Shown: positions 45,800 through 53,220 of the stretch, piece by piece
Layout of the letters: each line of letters starts with the position of its first letter
Numbering within the stretch: position 1 is the stretch's first letter
DNA from: Thiosulfatihalobacter marinus
GTDB lineage: Bacteria; Pseudomonadota; Alphaproteobacteria; Rhodobacterales; Rhodobacteraceae
NCBI RefSeq assembly: GCF_016019955.1
Contig: NZ_JAECRZ010000002.1
Location: forward strand, 405,012-469,011
Direction: 5' to 3'
Length of the DNA: 64,000 nt
Translations under genes and position numbers: made by a program
The notes under the pieces: model-generated
Database searches by the model: none
What the model was told of the DNA's origin: nothing
What the model saw: the letters and a program-made list of their open reading frames with translations, nothing else

Positions 45800-45824
45800 A
45801 GAGGCGGTGCCCCTCTTTCTTTTT
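45800..45824 (+). terminator. Weak terminator after the TRAP QM pair
   Basis: The 5-bp stem AGAGG / CCTCT (45800-45804, 45812-45816) runs into TTTCTTTTT. It is short, and its T-run overlaps the -35 region of the next promoter. Confidence 0.5.
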
Positions 45825-45855
45825 GACAAATAAGTTATAAAGTATAATCATTATA
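45823..45855 (+). promoter_or_regulatory. Candidate promoter and palindrome of the CoA-ligase operon
   Basis: TTGACA (45823-45828) stands upstream of TATAAT (45843-45848), with a short spacing of 14 bases. The palindrome TATAATCATTATA (45843-45855) covers the -10. The AT-rich patch differs sharply from its surroundings. The MarR protein two genes downstream is the likely ligand-controlled repressor. The crotonase start is at 45881. Confidence 0.6.
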
Positions 45856-45880
45856 GACTACCACGAGACAGGAGCGGCGC

Positions 45881-46651
45881 ATGTCGGGGGAAATGCTGAA
45901 GGTCGAGATTGGGGGGGACGGCATCGCCACGCTGACGATGAACCGGCCCGAAAAGCGCAACGCCATGTGTGATGCGCTGTTTGGTGAGATCGATGCGTTC
46001 TTTTCCGATGTGCCCGAGGGTGTGAAGGCGGCGGTGCTGACCGGGAGCGGGGGGCATTATTGCTCTGGGCTGGACCTGAGCGAGCATGTGGCGCGCGACG
46101 CCGAAGGCACGATGCGCCATTCGCGCGGCTGGCACGCGGTGCTGGACAAGGTGCAGTATGGCGGGCTGCCGGTGGTGTCGGCCATGACGGGGGCGGTGAT
46201 CGGCGGCGGGCTGGAGATCGCCACGTCGACGCATGTGCGTCTTGCCGAGCCGTCGGCCGTTTTCCAACTGCCCGAAGGGCGGCGCGGGATTTACGTGGGC
46301 GGCGGCGCCTCGGTGCGGGTGGGGCGCATTCTGGGGGCGGACCGGATGATCGAGATGATGCTGACCGGGCGCAAATACGGGGCCGAGGAGGGGCTGGCGC
46401 TGGGGCTGGCGCATTACGTGGTCGAGGAAGGCGCGGCGCTGGAGCGGGCGCAGGAAATGGCGCGCCGGATTGCCGGAAATGCGCCCTTGTCCAATTACAT
46501 CATGATCCAGGCGCTGAGCCGGATCGAGGACATGGACAAGCAGGGCGGGCTGTTCACCGAGAGCCTGTGCGCGGCGCTGACCCATACCAGCCCGGATGCG
46601 CAGGAGGGCTTGCAGGCGTTTTTGCAAAAGCGCGCGCCGAAATTCGGGTAA
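45881..46651 (+). CDS. Crotonase-family enoyl-CoA hydratase/lyase
   Basis: A 256-residue crotonase with the CoA-binding LTGSGGHYCSGLDLSEHV and the second oxyanion-hole segment GAVIGGGLEIATSTHVRLAEPSAVFQLPEGRRGI. Glu in LPEGRR (about 130) is placed where the catalytic Glu of crotonases sits. Together with the adjacent acyl-CoA ligase of the feruloyl-CoA-synthase type it could hydrate and cleave a hydroxycinnamoyl-CoA side chain, releasing an aldehyde and acetyl-CoA. It is first in an operon and overlaps the MarR gene by one base. Confidence 0.85.
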   Translation: MSGEMLKVEIGGDGIATLTMNRPEKRNAMCDALFGEIDAFFSDVPEGVKAAVLTGSGGHYCSGLDLSEHVARDAEGTMRHSRGWHAVLDKVQYGGLPVVSAMTGAVIGGGLEIATSTHVRLAEPSAVFQLPEGRRGIYVGGGASVRVGRILGADRMIEMMLTGRKYGAEEGLALGLAHYVVEEGAALERAQEMARRIAGNAPLSNYIMIQALSRIEDMDKQGGLFTESLCAALTHTSPDAQEGLQAFLQKRAPKFG

Positions 46652-47133
46652 TGTCCATGGCAAAACGCAAAATCAGGGATGCGGCGGCGCAGGTGGATGT
46701 GTCGGACGCGGTGTTGGCGCGGTTCCTGGGCTATCATCTGAAGCGGGCGCAGACCGTGTTGATGGGCGACATGAACGGTGCGATTGCGCCGCTGGGGCTG
46801 CGCATGATCACGTTTTCGGCGCTGGCGATGGTGGTGGCGAACGCGGGATTGCGCCAATCGCAGCTGGCGGATGCGCTGGCGGTCGAGCGGCCCAATCTGG
46901 TGGTGATCCTGGACGATCTGGAAGAGCGCGGGCTGATCACACGGGACCGGGTGCCCAGTGACCGGCGGGCCTATGCGTTGCGGCCCACGCCGGCCGGGCG
47001 CACCCTTTTTGACGAGGCCACGGCGGCAGTGGCGGCGCATGAAGCGCGGATGCTGGCCGGGGTGAGCGCGGCGGACCGGGCGGCGGCGCTGCGGGTGCTG
47101 GCGGCGATCCGGCACGGCGCGGGAGGGGCGTAG
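46651..47133 (+). CDS. MarR-family regulator of the CoA-ligase operon
   Basis: A 160-residue MarR-type winged-helix protein. The HTH and wing are LRQSQLADALAVERPNLVVILDDLEERGLITRDRVPSDRRAYALRPTPAG. Start codons at 46651 (overlapping the crotonase stop) or 46657 are possible. The arrangement of crotonase, MarR and feruloyl-CoA-synthase-like ligase recalls the couR-type loci of p-coumarate-degrading alphaproteobacteria, where the regulator senses the hydroxycinnamoyl-CoA ester. It probably acts on the palindrome at 45843-45855. Confidence 0.85.
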   Translation: MSMAKRKIRDAAAQVDVSDAVLARFLGYHLKRAQTVLMGDMNGAIAPLGLRMITFSALAMVVANAGLRQSQLADALAVERPNLVVILDDLEERGLITRDRVPSDRRAYALRPTPAGRTLFDEATAAVAAHEARMLAGVSAADRAAALRVLAAIRHGAGGA

Positions 47134-47134
47134 C

Positions 47135-48952
47135 ATGGTGGAACTGGCGAAATACCGGCCTCATGAGGTCACGCTGGAGACCCGCGCGGACGGAACCTGT
47201 CTGTATCGTTCGGGCCATGCGATGGGGCCGGTGGCGCGGCGCACGGGCGACTGGCTGCACCGCTGGGCAATCGAGGCACCGGAGCGGGTGTTTCTGGCGG
47301 AGCGCAGCGGAGGCGGGTGGCGCGAGGAGCGCTATGGCGGCGCGCTGGAGAAGGTTCGGGCGCTGGCCGGGGCGCTTCTGGCGCGGGGGCTGAACGCGGA
47401 TACGCCGATCCTGATCCTGTCGGGCAACGGGGTGGATCACGGGCTTTTGGCGCTGGCCGGGCAATATGCGGGCATTCCCACGGTGCCGGTGGCCGAGCAA
47501 TATTCCCTGATCCACGGGGCGCATGGGCGGCTGCGCCATGCCATCGAGCTGATCCGGCCCGCTATGGCCTATGCGGTGGATGCGGCGCACTATGGCGCGG
47601 CGCTGGCGCTGGAGGCGTTTGAGGGCATCGAGATCGTCGCCAGCCGCACCCATGGGCGGCACGGCGTGACGCCGTTTGACGATCTGCTGCGGGGCGCTGT
47701 GGGGGCGGATGTGGATGCCGCCTTTGACGCGCTGACACCGGATTCGGTGGTCAAGATCCTGATGACCAGCGGATCGACCTCGGCCCCCAAGGGGGTGATG
47801 ACGACCCATGGCATGATGTGCGCCAACCAGACAATGATCGCCGACGCGCTGCCCTTCCTGAAAGCCCGCCCGCCGGTGATCGTGGACTGGCTGCCGTGGA
47901 ACCACGTGTTTGGCGGGTCACATAATTTCAACATGATGCTGGCCAATGGCGGCTCGCTTTATATCGACGAGGGCAAGCCGGTGGCGGGCCTGTTCGGGCG
48001 CACGCTGGAGAACCTTGGGCTGAGGGCGGGCACGCTGAGTTTCAACGTGCCGGTCGGGTTTGGCATGTTGCTGCGGGCGTTGGAAGGGGATGCCGGATTG
48101 CGGCGGCGCTATTTCGAAGACCTGGACATGATCTTTTACGCCGGTGCGTCATTGCCGCAGGATATCTGGGACGGGTTGCGGGCGATGGCGCGCGAGCAGC
48201 GTGGCGAGGTGCCGTTGATGACCTCGTCCTGGGGGCTGACGGAAACCGCGCCGGCGACGATGATCCAGCACGAGCCGACGGACCGGTCCGGCGTGGTAGG
48301 GGTGCCGATGACGGGGGTGACGGTGAAGCTTTTGCCGGATGCGGACGGGCGCTGCGAAGTACGGGTGAAGGGGCCAAACGTGATGCCCGGCTATTTTCGA
48401 AACATCAGGAAGACACGCGAAGCATTTGACAGTGAAGGATTTTTTGTGACTGACGATGCGATGCGTTTTGTCGATCCCGACGATCCGTCCCGGGGGATGC
48501 GGTTTGACGGGCGGATATCGGAAGATTTCAAGCTGTTGACGGGCACATGGGTGCGCGCAGGTCAATTGCGGCTGGAGATGCTGGCCTGTCTGGCGCCGCT
48601 GGCGGCCGATCTGGTGGTGGCGGGCGCGGATCGGGACGAGATTGGCGTGATGATCTTTCCCGATATGGCGGCGCTGGAGGCTGAAGGGCTTGGCCACGAG
48701 GCGCAGGACGGCGCGTTGAACGATCCGCGGTTGCTGGGCGAAATCCGCCGGCGGCTGTCGGCGCGCGACCGGGAGGTTTCGGGCAGTTCGACACGGGTGG
48801 CGCGGGCCATGGTGATGGCAGAGCCGCCATCGATGGCCGAGAGCGAGATGACCGCCAAGGGCAATCTGAACCATCGCCGCGTTCTGGAGCGGCGCAAGGT
48901 GTTGCTGGACCGGTTATATTCGGCGGATGATCCCGCCGTTGCAAGGATTTGA
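47135..48952 (+). CDS. Acyl-CoA synthetase, feruloyl-CoA synthase type
   Basis: A 605-residue ANL-family ligase that activates a carboxylic acid with ATP and CoA. AMP-binding motif: KILMTSGSTSAPKGVMTTHG (about 206-225). Other motifs are DWLPWNHVFGGSHNFN, SSWGLTETAPATMIQHE and the C-terminal FDGRISEDFKLLTGTWVRAGQLR. The N-terminal TCLYRSGHAMGPVARRTGDW and the length match feruloyl-CoA synthases more than benzoate ligases. C-terminal VARAMVMAEPPSMAESEMTAKGNLNHRRVLERRK carries the catalytic Lys region (TAKGNLNHR). The substrate is likely a hydroxycinnamate or related aromatic acid. The gene begins 1 base after the MarR stop. Confidence 0.87.
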   Translation: MVELAKYRPHEVTLETRADGTCLYRSGHAMGPVARRTGDWLHRWAIEAPERVFLAERSGGGWREERYGGALEKVRALAGALLARGLNADTPILILSGNGVDHGLLALAGQYAGIPTVPVAEQYSLIHGAHGRLRHAIELIRPAMAYAVDAAHYGAALALEAFEGIEIVASRTHGRHGVTPFDDLLRGAVGADVDAAFDALTPDSVVKILMTSGSTSAPKGVMTTHGMMCANQTMIADALPFLKARPPVIVDWLPWNHVFGGSHNFNMMLANGGSLYIDEGKPVAGLFGRTLENLGLRAGTLSFNVPVGFGMLLRALEGDAGLRRRYFEDLDMIFYAGASLPQDIWDGLRAMAREQRGEVPLMTSSWGLTETAPATMIQHEPTDRSGVVGVPMTGVTVKLLPDADGRCEVRVKGPNVMPGYFRNIRKTREAFDSEGFFVTDDAMRFVDPDDPSRGMRFDGRISEDFKLLTGTWVRAGQLRLEMLACLAPLAADLVVAGADRDEIGVMIFPDMAALEAEGLGHEAQDGALNDPRLLGEIRRRLSARDREVSGSSTRVARAMVMAEPPSMAESEMTAKGNLNHRRVLERRKVLLDRLYSADDPAVARI

Positions 48953-49007
48953 GGCGCGGCGGCTCATCCGCCCGGACGGGCGTCTTCGCACAGGAAGAGG
49001 AAAGAAA

Positions 49008-49877
49008 ATGGTTGATATCTCCAGGGTTCGCGCGATCGATATTCATACCCACGCCGAAGAGCCTTGTGGCTGTCACGGGGATGATGGTTATGACGATCTG
49101 CAATCCACCATGGCGGCCTATTTCGGCGCACCGTGGAAACACCCCCCGACCATTCCCGAAACGGCGCAACATTACCGCGAGCAGAACATTGCCGCCGTGA
49201 TCTTTCCCGTCGATGCCGAGCGCGAGACCGGTTATCGGCGCTATGCCAACGAGGAAGTGGCGGACCTGGCGGCGGACAATGACGATGTTCTGATCCCGTT
49301 TGCGTCAATCGACCCCTGGAAAGGCAAGATGGGCGTGCGCGAGGCGCGCCGGTTGATGCGGGAATTCGGCATCAAGGGGTTCAAGTTTCACCCAACGATG
49401 CAGGGGTTTTATCCCAACGACCGCATGGCCTATGCGCTGTATGAGGCAATCCAGGACGAGGGCGGCATCGCGCTGTTCCATACTGGGCAGACGGGTGTGG
49501 GATCGGGGATGCCGGGGGGCAACGGGATGCGGCTGAAATATTCCAACCCGATGTATATGGATGACGTGGCGGTGGACTTCCCCGACCTGAGGATCATCCT
49601 GGCGCATCCCAGCTTTCCCTGGCAGGAAGAGGCGCTGGCCGTCGCGCAGCACAAGCCGAACGTCTATATTGATCTGTCTGGCTGGTCGCCCAAATATTTC
49701 CCCGAAATCCTCGTGCGGTATTGCAATTCGATCCTGAAGAAGAAGGTTCTGTTCGGATCGGACTGGCCGATGATCACGCCGGAACGCTGGCTAAGTGATT
49801 TCGACAGGATCGCCATCCGGGACGAGCTGCGCGCGGATATCATCAAGGGCAACGCGGCGCGGTTGCTGGGGCTGTAG
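49008..49877 (+). CDS. Amidohydrolase-superfamily (COG2159-type) protein
   Basis: A 289-residue TIM-barrel metal enzyme of the amidohydrolase 2 group. Metal ligands sit in IDIHTHAEEPC (HxH, near residue 10), GFKFHPTMQGFYPND (His near 125), LAHPSFPW (His near 205) and FGSDWPMITPERW (Asp near 250). Relatives include ACMSD, gamma-resorcylate and 5-carboxyvanillate decarboxylases and 4-oxalomesaconate hydratase. Its place in this cluster suggests decarboxylation or hydration of an aromatic or ring-cleavage product, but the reaction is undetermined. ATG at 49008 has AGGAAGAGGAAAG upstream. Confidence 0.82.
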   Translation: MVDISRVRAIDIHTHAEEPCGCHGDDGYDDLQSTMAAYFGAPWKHPPTIPETAQHYREQNIAAVIFPVDAERETGYRRYANEEVADLAADNDDVLIPFASIDPWKGKMGVREARRLMREFGIKGFKFHPTMQGFYPNDRMAYALYEAIQDEGGIALFHTGQTGVGSGMPGGNGMRLKYSNPMYMDDVAVDFPDLRIILAHPSFPWQEEALAVAQHKPNVYIDLSGWSPKYFPEILVRYCNSILKKKVLFGSDWPMITPERWLSDFDRIAIRDELRADIIKGNAARLLGL

Positions 49878-49878
49878 T

Positions 49879-49912
49879 CACGCTTGTTCTTAACCTGTTA
49901 AGCGTGCAGAAT
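49879..49912 (+). promoter_or_regulatory. Candidate promoter and palindrome in front of the reductive dehalogenase
   Basis: TTGTTC (49884-49889) is 17 bases from CAGAAT (49907-49912). The palindrome CTTAACctGTTAAG (49889-49902) fills the spacer. A second, longer inverted repeat CACGCTT / AAGCGTG (49879-49885, 49900-49906) overlaps it. The dehalogenase ATG is at 49936. The element could give the dehalogenase gene its own control within the operon. Confidence 0.5.
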
Positions 49913-49935
49913 GCAGGCAGATTGGGGGAGGGCGC

Positions 49936-52900
49936 ATGGGGATCAGGTTTTTCTCGGACAAGGACCGTCCGGTGCATCTGGGGCCGTATCCGCTGGAGCG
50001 GCTGGCCCGCGGGGCGATGCCGGATCTTGGCGCGCTGGCGGGGGACGCGCCGCTGAGCTTTCACCGGCCAGAGCAGCCCGAAAGCATCGTGAATGCGATG
50101 GGCGCGTTTCAGGCGATGATGGATGCGATTCGCGATGGGTTGGTCAATCCGGTGCGTTCGGAGATTCCCGCCGATCCGGTGGCGCGGGCCAACCATCTGA
50201 AAGCATTCGGGTATTTCAACGATTCGTCAATGGTTGGTGTGGGACCGGTGCCGCGCGTGGCGGTACTGGACCGGCCCCGGCGCAGCCCGGATATCGACCA
50301 GCTGGCCGAGGCGCTGAAAACCCGCCAGACCAAGACGCTGGCCAGCGGGATCGATGTGATCATGGCCGATCTCAAGGACAGCATGGAGGCGCCGCCATCG
50401 GGGATCGAGGGGCAGGAAAACTGCGTTGTTTTTCTGATCGAGCATTGGCGGGATCCCGAGCGCGGCGAGCCGGGCAGCGACTGGATTTTGGACGCGCAGG
50501 ATCACCGGGCCTGTCTGCGCGCCACCGAAACCGCGGTGGTTATTGCCAATTATATCAGGCTTTTAGGGTTCAGGGCCAAGGCGCATACGGCAACGTCCAG
50601 CGATGTGGACATGGTTCGGCTGGGGGTGGCGGCGGGGCTGTTGAGCATCGAGGACGGGCGGGCGGTGGCGCCGTGGCTGGGCACGCGATACGGTCTGGCG
50701 GTGGTGACGACGGACATGGAGCTGGCGCATGATGCGCCGCTGCAGCCGATGACAGAGCAGCCGTGGTTGCGCACGCAGGGGCCGGCGTGGTGGCTGGGCA
50801 AGGGCTTTGCCAAATCGGCGCTGAACCGGGATCCGTTCCGCAACCGGGATTACGCCAGGGGCGCGCACCCGTTCGAGAGGCTCAGGCGGGTGAAGGAACC
50901 GACCACCTATATCGACGAGGCACGGGTAGCACGGGTGCCCAAGCGGGCGGACATGTTTGCGCGGGCGCAGTTTGGCGACATGGGCAAGACACTGCAGGAC
51001 AATGCCAAGGGCGGGTATTACGCGCGCAAGGCGGCGCCCAGCTTTGCGCAGCGCCGGGCATTGGGGGCGTTTGTCCTGTTGCAGGATGGTCCATCGGCAA
51101 CGGTGGAAAAGCAAACGGATTCAGTGCGTAATGCGGCAAACCTAAAGGCGGCGACCTATTTTCTGGGGGTGGATGCCGTGGGGCTGAGCCGGTGTCCGGA
51201 CTGGGCATGGTACAGCCATGACGCCACCGGCGAAGAGATCACACCGCCGCATGATCAGGCGATCAGCATGATCGTGGATCAGGGCTATGAAACCATGGAA
51301 GGCGCCAGCGGGGATGACTGGATTTCGGTGGCGCAATCCATGCGGGCCTATTTGCGGTTTTCGCTGCTGGGGGGTGTGATTGCCCAACAGATTCGCAACC
51401 TTGGCTACAAGGCCAAGGCGCATACGGTAATGGACGGCGAGGTGTTGCAGCCGCCCTTGTTGCTGCTGAGCGGGCTGGGCGAGGTAAGCCGGATTGGCGA
51501 AGTGATCCTGAACCCCTATCTGGGGCCGCGTCTGAAATCGGGTGTCGTGACCACGGATATGCCAATGGACCACGATCAACCCATTGATTTCGGGCTGCAA
51601 AAATTCTGCGAGGCCTGCAACAAATGTGCCCGCGAATGTCCCAGCGGGGCAATTACCGCCGGGCCGAAGCGGATGTTCAACGGCTATGAAATCTGGAAAT
51701 CGGACAGCCAGAAATGCGCCACATACCGGATCACCACCCAAGGCGGGGCGATGTGTGGGCGGTGCATGAAGACCTGCCCATGGAACCTTGAAGGGCTGTT
51801 TGCCGAGGCGCCCTTTCGCTGGGCCGCATCGCATATACCGGTGTTGGCGCGGCCTTTGGCGCGGCTGGATGACATGGCGGGCAATGGCGGGCTGAACGAT
51901 GTCAAGAAATGGTGGTGGGACATCGAACTGGAGGCAGATGGGGCCTATCGGCCAACGCGAAATGAGGTGAACCGTCGCGGTTTGCAGACCGATCTGAACC
52001 TGAAATACGAGGACCAGACGCTGGCCGTTTACCCCGCGCCGCTGGCGCCGCATCCATGGCCATATCCGTTTCCAATGGACAGGGAGGCCGGAATTCAGGC
52101 CTATGACTCAATGGTTTGCGCCGAGGAGTACAAGCGCCGGATCGCACAGGGCGACATGTCGGTGGTGCATCGTTATACCGTGCCGGGCGACGCGCCGGTG
52201 GTGCGGGTGGCGCTGAGCAAGGTCGAGAAGATGACGGCGGATGTGACCAAGTACGAGTTTTCCTCGCTTGACGGTCAGCCGCTGCCGGAGTGGACGGCGG
52301 GTGCGCATCTGGACGTGGTGGTGGCGCCGGAATTCCTGCGCCAATACTCGATGTCGGGCGATCCCGGGGACCGCGGCACATACCAGATCGGGGTGCTGCG
52401 CGAGGATGAGGGGCGCGGCGGATCGGCGTTGATGCACCGCATTTTCCATGAAGGACGTAAAGTTTTCATTAGCAAGCCGATCAACCATTTCGAGCTGGAC
52501 GAGACCGCCACCCGGACCTTTCTGATGGGCGGCGGGATCGGCATCACGCCGATGATCGCCTTTGCCCACCGGCTTCATGATCTGGGTGCGGATTTCGAGC
52601 TGCACTATTCGGCAAGCCGCGAGGATGGAGCCGGATATTTGAAGGATCTCAAGGGAATGGCGTGGAAAGATAAGGTGCATCTGCATTTTTCGGACAAGGG
52701 CACGCGGGCCGATTTGGATCAGGTGCTGAGCGGCTATCAGCCGGGATGGCATGTCTATACCTGCGGGCCGGATCGGTTCATGGACGCGGTGATGGCCGCG
52801 GCAGAGCGGCAGGGCTTTCCCGAAGAGGCCCGGCACCTGGAATATTTCAGCGTGCCAGAGCAGCCGGATCATGAGAATCACGACTTTGCCCTGCGCCTGA

Positions 52901-53142
52901 AGGATGGGCGGGAACTGGTTGTTCCTGCGGATAAAATCGCAACCCAGGTGCTGGCGGAGAACGGTATCCACGTGGATGTGAAATGTTCTGACGGTATCTG
53001 CGGCGTGTGCAAATGCGGGCTGGTGTCGGGCGAGGTGGAGCACCGCGATTTCGTGCTGTCAAAGAAACAGCGCGAAACCGCGATCATCCTGTGCCAAAGC
53101 CGGGCCGCCAAGCCCGGCGGCGTGATCGAGATCGACCTGTAG
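49936..53142 (+). CDS. Self-sufficient catabolic reductive dehalogenase (RdhA fused to flavin/[2Fe-2S] reductase)
   Basis: A 1068-residue soluble fusion with no Tat signal or membrane anchor. Residues about 90-280 are a degenerate copy of the cobalamin-binding domain. Residues about 370-560 are the active one, with Ser468, Tyr472 and Lys534. The ferredoxin part has C558-x2-C561-x2-C564-x3-C568 and C594-x12-C607-x2-C610-x3-C614, two [4Fe-4S] clusters; Arg598 lies between them. Residues about 755-985 form an FMN/NAD(P)H reductase (RQYSMSGDP, MGGGIGITPM at 864-873), and C1017-x4-C1022-x2-C1025-x27-C1053 a plant-type [2Fe-2S] domain. Known relatives (NpRdhA, BhbA) remove ortho halogens from 4-hydroxybenzoates using B12 and NAD(P)H. 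No rdhB membrane anchor is present, as expected for catabolic enzymes. Exact substrate unknown. Confidence 0.92.
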   Translation: MGIRFFSDKDRPVHLGPYPLERLARGAMPDLGALAGDAPLSFHRPEQPESIVNAMGAFQAMMDAIRDGLVNPVRSEIPADPVARANHLKAFGYFNDSSMVGVGPVPRVAVLDRPRRSPDIDQLAEALKTRQTKTLASGIDVIMADLKDSMEAPPSGIEGQENCVVFLIEHWRDPERGEPGSDWILDAQDHRACLRATETAVVIANYIRLLGFRAKAHTATSSDVDMVRLGVAAGLLSIEDGRAVAPWLGTRYGLAVVTTDMELAHDAPLQPMTEQPWLRTQGPAWWLGKGFAKSALNRDPFRNRDYARGAHPFERLRRVKEPTTYIDEARVARVPKRADMFARAQFGDMGKTLQDNAKGGYYARKAAPSFAQRRALGAFVLLQDGPSATVEKQTDSVRNAANLKAATYFLGVDAVGLSRCPDWAWYSHDATGEEITPPHDQAISMIVDQGYETMEGASGDDWISVAQSMRAYLRFSLLGGVIAQQIRNLGYKAKAHTVMDGEVLQPPLLLLSGLGEVSRIGEVILNPYLGPRLKSGVVTTDMPMDHDQPIDFGLQKFCEACNKCARECPSGAITAGPKRMFNGYEIWKSDSQKCATYRITTQGGAMCGRCMKTCPWNLEGLFAEAPFRWAASHIPVLARPLARLDDMAGNGGLNDVKKWWWDIELEADGAYRPTRNEVNRRGLQTDLNLKYEDQTLAVYPAPLAPHPWPYPFPMDREAGIQAYDSMVCAEEYKRRIAQGDMSVVHRYTVPGDAPVVRVALSKVEKMTADVTKYEFSSLDGQPLPEWTAGAHLDVVVAPEFLRQYSMSGDPGDRGTYQIGVLREDEGRGGSALMHRIFHEGRKVFISKPINHFELDETATRTFLMGGGIGITPMIAFAHRLHDLGADFELHYSASREDGAGYLKDLKGMAWKDKVHLHFSDKGTRADLDQVLSGYQPGWHVYTCGPDRFMDAVMAAAERQGFPEEARHLEYFSVPEQPDHENHDFALRLKDGRELVVPADKIATQVLAENGIHVDVKCSDGICGVCKCGLVSGEVEHRDFVLSKKQRETAIILCQSRAAKPGGVIEIDL

Positions 53143-53160
53143 GCGGGCCGCAAACCGGCA

Positions 53161-53176
53161 TCGGTATCACGTCGGT
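53161..53176. repeat. Short GTCGGT-type repeat, copy 2
   Basis: TCGGTATCACGTCGGT (53161-53176) matches the copy at 25191-25207 with one change. It is in the 78-base gap between the convergent dehalogenase and universal stress protein genes, next to the hairpin GCGCCGGT / ACCGGCGC (53191-53211). Confidence 0.45.
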
Positions 53177-53190
53177 TTCTTGTCGGTCTT

Positions 53191-53211
53191 GCGCCGGTGC
53201 GAAACCGGCGC
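53191..53211. terminator. Hairpin between convergent rdhA and universal stress protein genes
   Basis: A perfect 8-bp stem GCGCCGGT / ACCGGCGC with a GCGAA loop lies between the two stops. There is no T-run on either side, so termination strength is uncertain. Confidence 0.5.
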
Positions 53212-53220
53212 GGCGCCGGG

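Noticed and set aside
45881..48952. A complete beta-oxidation module
   Set aside because: There is a ligase and a crotonase but no acyl-CoA dehydrogenase, 3-hydroxyacyl-CoA dehydrogenase or thiolase, so a hydratase/lyase (non-beta-oxidative) route fits better.
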